NCBI RefSeq assembly: GCF_014174255.1 | Contig: NZ_JABEQJ010000040.1 | Coordinates: forward strand, 1-36,224 | From: Gluconacetobacter sacchari | Lineage (GTDB): Bacteria > Pseudomonadota > Alphaproteobacteria > Acetobacterales > Acetobacteraceae | DNA: 36,224 nucleotides | Direction: 5' to 3' | In this document: piece after piece, positions 33,064 through 36,224 of the stretch | Numbering within the stretch: position 1 is the first letter of the stretch | Layout of the letters: each line of letters starts with the position of its first letter | Notes under the pieces: model-generated | What the model was told of the DNA's origin: nothing | What the model saw: only the letters and a program-made list of their open reading frames with translations | Database searches by the model: none | Translations under genes and position numbers: made by a program

Positions 33064-34493
33064 CCCGGCTGCATTTTCCGGACGATCGACGAGGTCGATC
33101 GTCCTTCGATCAGGTCGACGAGCACGACGGACCCGCCATAGGATGTCACGACATCCCGCCCGACGACCTCGTGTTCCTGGTAGTCGCTGCCTTTGACGAT
33201 GATATCGGGGCGCAGCGCCTGGATCGTTTCCAGGGGCGTGTCCTCGTCGAAGATGACGACCAGGTCCACATCGCGCAGCGCCCCCATGACGGTCGCCCGG
33301 GCCAGTTCGTCCTGCAACGGCCGCGACGGGCCTTTCAGGCGCCGGACGGAGGCGTCGCTGTTCAGCGCGACCACCAGCTTGTCCCCATGCCGCGCCGCGC
33401 CGCGGATGAGCGCGATGTGACCGGGATGGATCAGGTCGAAACAGCCATTGGTCAAGACGATCCGCGCGCCATGCTGCCGCCATCCTTCGACCAGGGCGCA
33501 GGCCTGTTCGAGCGGGACGAGCGTGCCGTCCTCCTTCATCTCGGCACGCAGCGCGGCACTCAGCTCGTGACGGGTCACGGTGGCCGTGCCGAGCTTGCTG
33601 ACGGCGATGGCGGCGGCGCTGGTCGCGATCACGATCGCGGTTTCCAGATCCTGCCCGGCCGACAGCACGCTCGCGATCGTCGCGACCACGGTATCGCCGG
33701 CACCGGAGACGTCATAGACCTCGGACTTGCGGGCATGGGCATGGGTCACGCGCCCGTCCCGCCGGACCAGGGTCATGCCTTCTTCCGACCGCGTGACCAG
33801 CACGTCGCCGCCGAACTGGTCGGAGACGATCCGCGCCGCGCGTTCGATTTCGGCGTCACTGCCCAGGGTCAGCCCGGTCGCCAGGGCGATTTCGCCGCGA
33901 TTGGGCGTCACCAGCGAGGCGCCGCGATAGGCGGCGAAATCCCTGCGCTTGGGGTCGACGATGACGGGAACGTTCCGCTGCCGGGCGTAGCCGATCACCG
34001 CTTCCAGCACGTCGTCGGACAGCAGGCCCTTGGCGTAATCGGAGCAGATCAGCACGTCGGCGCGCGTGATCGCCCGGCACGCGGCGTCGATCAGCCGGGC
34101 CCTGGTTTCGCGCGAGACGGGGGCGATGCGCTCCTCGTCGATCCGCACGATCTGTTGCCGGCCGCTGACGACCCGGGTCTTGGTGATCGTGACCCACGCG
34201 GCATCCGCCACGACGCCGGCCAGGTCGATCGTCCCGTCATGGAGCAGGGCGGTCTTCAGGGTATCGGCCGGCGCGTCGCATCCCACCAGGCCGATCAGTT
34301 CGACCGCGCATCCCAGGGTCGCGGCATTCATCGCGACATTGGCCGCGCCTCCGGGAACGGCGGTGTGCTGGGCGCTCAGCAGGACCGGCACCGGCGCCTC
34401 CGGCGAAATCCTTCCGACGGAGCCGCTGATATAGCAGTCGAGAAGCAGGTCACCCAGAACGGCCACCCGGCCAAATTTGAAATTTTCGATCAT
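33060..34493 (-). CDS. hldE: Bifunctional heptose 7-phosphate kinase / heptose 1-phosphate adenylyltransferase
   Basis: 477 residues with both HldE activities, which make ADP-heptose for the lipopolysaccharide inner core. The N-terminal PfkB-type kinase shows VLGDLLLDCYISG, GGAANVAMNAATLG and the catalytic DVSGAGDTVVA near residue 270. The C-terminal cytidylyltransferase-like domain from about 345 shows TNGCFDLIHPGHI with the HxGH motif, and ends EGRSTSSIVRKM. The length is normal for the family. The stop TAG lies in the CTAG end of the adjacent double-hairpin repeat, three codons past the conserved end, so the insertion did not cut into the enzyme. It is separated from rfbD by 107 bases and may have its own promoter. 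Confidence 0.96.
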   Translation of the reverse strand: MIENFKFGRVAVLGDLLLDCYISGSVGRISPEAPVPVLLSAQHTAVPGGAANVAMNAATLGCAVELIGLVGCDAPADTLKTALLHDGTIDLAGVVADAAWVTITKTRVVSGRQQIVRIDEERIAPVSRETRARLIDAACRAITRADVLICSDYAKGLLSDDVLEAVIGYARQRNVPVIVDPKRRDFAAYRGASLVTPNRGEIALATGLTLGSDAEIERAARIVSDQFGGDVLVTRSEEGMTLVRRDGRVTHAHARKSEVYDVSGAGDTVVATIASVLSAGQDLETAIVIATSAAAIAVSKLGTATVTRHELSAALRAEMKEDGTLVPLEQACALVEGWRQHGARIVLTNGCFDLIHPGHIALIRGAARHGDKLVVALNSDASVRRLKGPSRPLQDELARATVMGALRDVDLVVIFDEDTPLETIQALRPDIIVKGSDYQEHEVVGRDVVTSYGGSVVLVDLIEGRSTSSIVRKMQPG

Positions 34494-34600
34494 GACATGC
34501 CAGACTCTCGTAGCCGAACGCGCCGCCTCTCAAGGCGGTGTCGGGGCCGATTGTTAAGGCATAATCACCGCCGCCGCCATAACCGGCCATGGCGGCCGTG

Positions 34601-35494
34601 TCAGGCCGCTCCCGGAGCGATCGATCGGGCCACGGCGCGCGCGACGCCGTCGCGCCAGTGCGGCAGGAGAATGCCGAACACATCATGCAGACGGGTGCAG
34701 TCCAGGCGGGAATCCCGTGGCCGCGCGGCGGGGGTCGGCCAGTCGGCGGTGGTGATGGCCAGAATCTCCGGCATTGGCCGGCCAGCCTTCGCGGCCTCCT
34801 GCAAGGTTGCGACCGCCAGGCCGTGCCAGGTCGTCTTCCCGCTGCCGGCGGCGTGGAACAGGCCGCCATGGGCCGCGCGCCAGCCGTCGCGCCCGATCCT
34901 GTCGACGATCGCCAGGATGGCGCTTGCCAGGTCGTCGGCGCTGGTCGGGTTGCCGTGCTGGTCGCCCACCACGCGCAGGACCGGGTTCTTCGCCCCGGCA
35001 TCCAGCATGGTACGCACGAAATTCCGGCCATAGGGCGAATAGACCCAGGCGGTGCGCAGGATGATCGCACGATCATGCGCGGCCAGGATCGCGGTTTCCC
35101 CATCCGCCTTGCTGCGCCCGTACACCGTGCGGGGGCAGATCGGGTCGGTCTCGACATACGGCGCGCCCTTGCGGCCGTCGAACACATAGTCGGTCGAGAC
35201 ATGGATCAGCGGAATACCGCGTTCGGCACAGAGCCGGGCCAGCAGGGCAGGGCCGTCGCGGTTGGCGCGGGCGGCCCCCTCCGGGTCGCTTTCCGCCGCG
35301 TCCACCGCCGTCCAGGCGGCAGCGTTCACGACCAGGGCGGGGGAGGTCGCCGCAAAGGCCGCCACCAGCGTCTCCGGCCGGTCGAAATCGAGTTCCGGCC
35401 GGCCGAGACAGCGCAGGTCCGGGCGGCCGGAGCGCGCCAGCGCGGTGGCAAGCTGTCCGGACCGGCCGATCACCAGGATCGGGGCCGCACGCAT
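34601..35494 (-). CDS. rfbD: dTDP-4-dehydrorhamnose reductase
   Basis: 297 residues. Last step of dTDP-L-rhamnose synthesis. The nucleotide-binding motif VIGRSGQLATALA, VVNAAAWTAVDAAE, the STDYVFDG segment, the catalytic YGRSKADGE (YxxxK) and RTAWVYSPYGRNF are all present. ATG 35494 shares one base with the rfbC stop (TGATG), so translation is coupled. The frame to 35647 is an overlap with rfbC. Confidence 0.95.
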   Translation of the reverse strand: MRAAPILVIGRSGQLATALARSGRPDLRCLGRPELDFDRPETLVAAFAATSPALVVNAAAWTAVDAAESDPEGAARANRDGPALLARLCAERGIPLIHVSTDYVFDGRKGAPYVETDPICPRTVYGRSKADGETAILAAHDRAIILRTAWVYSPYGRNFVRTMLDAGAKNPVLRVVGDQHGNPTSADDLASAILAIVDRIGRDGWRAAHGGLFHAAGSGKTTWHGLAVATLQEAAKAGRPMPEILAITTADWPTPAARPRDSRLDCTRLHDVFGILLPHWRDGVARAVARSIAPGAA

Positions 35495-36045
35495 CAAAAC
35501 CAGTTCCGTACCGTGGAGAATCCGGGCGCCTCGGCATCCTTGCCGGAGAGGACCGCCGCGCCGGGGGCCACCGGCCAGGCGATGGCCAGTTCCGGCGCAT
35601 CCCATCGCACCGCGCGCTCGCAGTCGCGGTCCCACAGGTCGGTGCATTTATACTGCACCTCGGCGTTTTCGGTCAGCGTGCAGAAACCATGCAGGAAACC
35701 CGGCGGGATCCATAATTGCGATCCGTTTTCCGCGCTCAGTTCCGCCGCGGTCCATTGGCCGAAGGTAGGCGAATCCTGCCGCGCATCGACCGCCACGTCC
35801 CAGATCGCGCCCCGGCTGCAACGAACCAGCTTGCCTTGGGGATGGGGGGCGAGCTGGCAGTGCAGCCCGCGAACCACGCCGCGCTCGCGGGACAGGCTGT
35901 GATTGTCCTGCACGAAGGGCTGCGTGATTCCAGCCTCGGCCATCGCGCGGATATTGTAGGTTTCACTGAAGAACCCGCGTGCATCCTCGAAACGGCGTGG
36001 CGTCAGCAGCAGGATGTCGGGAATGGCCAGGCGTTCGATCTGCAT
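35494..36045 (-). CDS. rfbC: dTDP-4-dehydrorhamnose 3,5-epimerase
   Basis: 183 residues, normal length for this cupin-fold enzyme of the dTDP-L-rhamnose pathway. Visible motifs are RFEDARGFFSETYN, DNHSLSRERGVVRGLHCQ with the catalytic His, GAIWDVAVDAR, LWIPPGFLHGF, and VQYKCTDLWD with the conserved Tyr. It lies 8 bases after the rfbA stop and is coupled to rfbD. Confidence 0.96.
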   Translation of the reverse strand: MQIERLAIPDILLLTPRRFEDARGFFSETYNIRAMAEAGITQPFVQDNHSLSRERGVVRGLHCQLAPHPQGKLVRCSRGAIWDVAVDARQDSPTFGQWTAAELSAENGSQLWIPPGFLHGFCTLTENAEVQYKCTDLWDRDCERAVRWDAPELAIAWPVAPGAAVLSGKDAEAPGFSTVRNWF

Positions 36046-36053
36046 GGGCTGCT

Positions 36054-36224
36054 CTATACTCCGTCGGCGATGTCGCGCAGCACGCGACCCAGTTCGGTTT
36101 TAGGGACTGTACTGGCGATGGCCCGCAACTGGTCGCGATCGATGAAGCCCATGCGGAAGGCGACCTCGGCGGGCGATCCGACGAGCATGCCCTGTCGGGA
36201 CTGGATGGTCTGGACGAACATGCC
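36054..36224 (-). CDS. rfbA: Glucose-1-phosphate thymidylyltransferase, C-terminal part (cut by window edge)
   Basis: The last 56 codons of a minus-strand gene that continues beyond the window. GMFVQTIQSRQGMLVGSPAE, VAFRMGFIDRDQL and GRVLRDIADG match the C-terminal helices of RmlA/RfbA. Order rfbA-rfbC-rfbD fits the rhamnose pathway; rfbB is not in the window and may lie further upstream. Confidence 0.85.
   Translation of the reverse strand, partial: GMFVQTIQSRQGMLVGSPAEVAFRMGFIDRDQLRAIASTVPKTELGRVLRDIADGV

Noticed and set aside
33039-35033. 664-codon plus-strand open frame
   Set aside because: Antisense to hldE and rfbD, both fully motif-supported.

Overview
The window is GC-rich (AT-rich only in short intergenic patches near 10585-10625 and 19165-19300). 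Its gene content suggests an alphaproteobacterium, most likely an acetic acid bacterium (Acetobacteraceae, Komagataeibacter/Gluconacetobacter-like). That assignment rests on remembered family resemblance, ROSE-type and EcfG-type signals, two Ku proteins with LigD, and a rhamnose/heptose block; it is inference, since no 16S or other marker gene is present.

Layout. 1-2045 is a scrapyard of insertion sequences: the tail of an IS66 transposase, a 5'-truncated ISL3 transposase, the tail of an IS3/IS481-type transposase and a second ISL3 tail. 2176-5595 (-) is a large SWIM/SNF2 helicase. 5646-6960 is an IS21 element whose istA is internally deleted while istB is intact. 7072-8960 holds an Hsp20 gene behind a ROSE RNA thermometer, a small exported protein, a PsiE-type membrane protein and a small proline-rich protein. 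9006-11330 (-) is a run of orphan small genes: a 32-residue ORF coupled to a winged-helix protein, a free periplasmic STN-domain protein coupled to an unknown protein, and an exported protein. 11467-12476 is a deletion scar joining the start of an aldo/keto reductase gene to the end of an NAD-dependent epimerase gene.

12665-21554 reads as a stress and DNA-repair island: Sir2 (-), a DUF883-like membrane-anchored protein, Ku, LigD, a convergent second Ku, DUF3175, a KGG-type stress protein and a large katE catalase. Two sites resemble EcfG general-stress promoters. Overlapping the katE stop codon is a tightly packed four-gene set (21551-25107): family-2 glycosyltransferase, acyl-CoA dehydrogenase, PIG-L deacetylase and NodS-like methyltransferase. 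This combination recalls Nod-factor chemistry, but its product is unknown. A methyltransferase with a small unknown gene (-) and a divergent MmyB-type regulator follow.

27033-30445 (-) is one apparent transcription unit headed by a fluoride riboswitch: leader ORF, universal stress protein, CrcB fluoride channel, VOC protein and phosphohexomutase. 30499-32814 (-) is a TonB-dependent receptor, separated from hldE by a CTAG-bounded double-hairpin repeat. The window ends in cell-surface sugar genes (-): hldE, rfbD, rfbC and the 3' end of rfbA.

The most interesting items are the riboswitch, with a compensated pseudoknot and a visible Shine-Dalgarno-masking alternative pairing; the katE-linked Nod-like gene set; and the two-Ku repair island.
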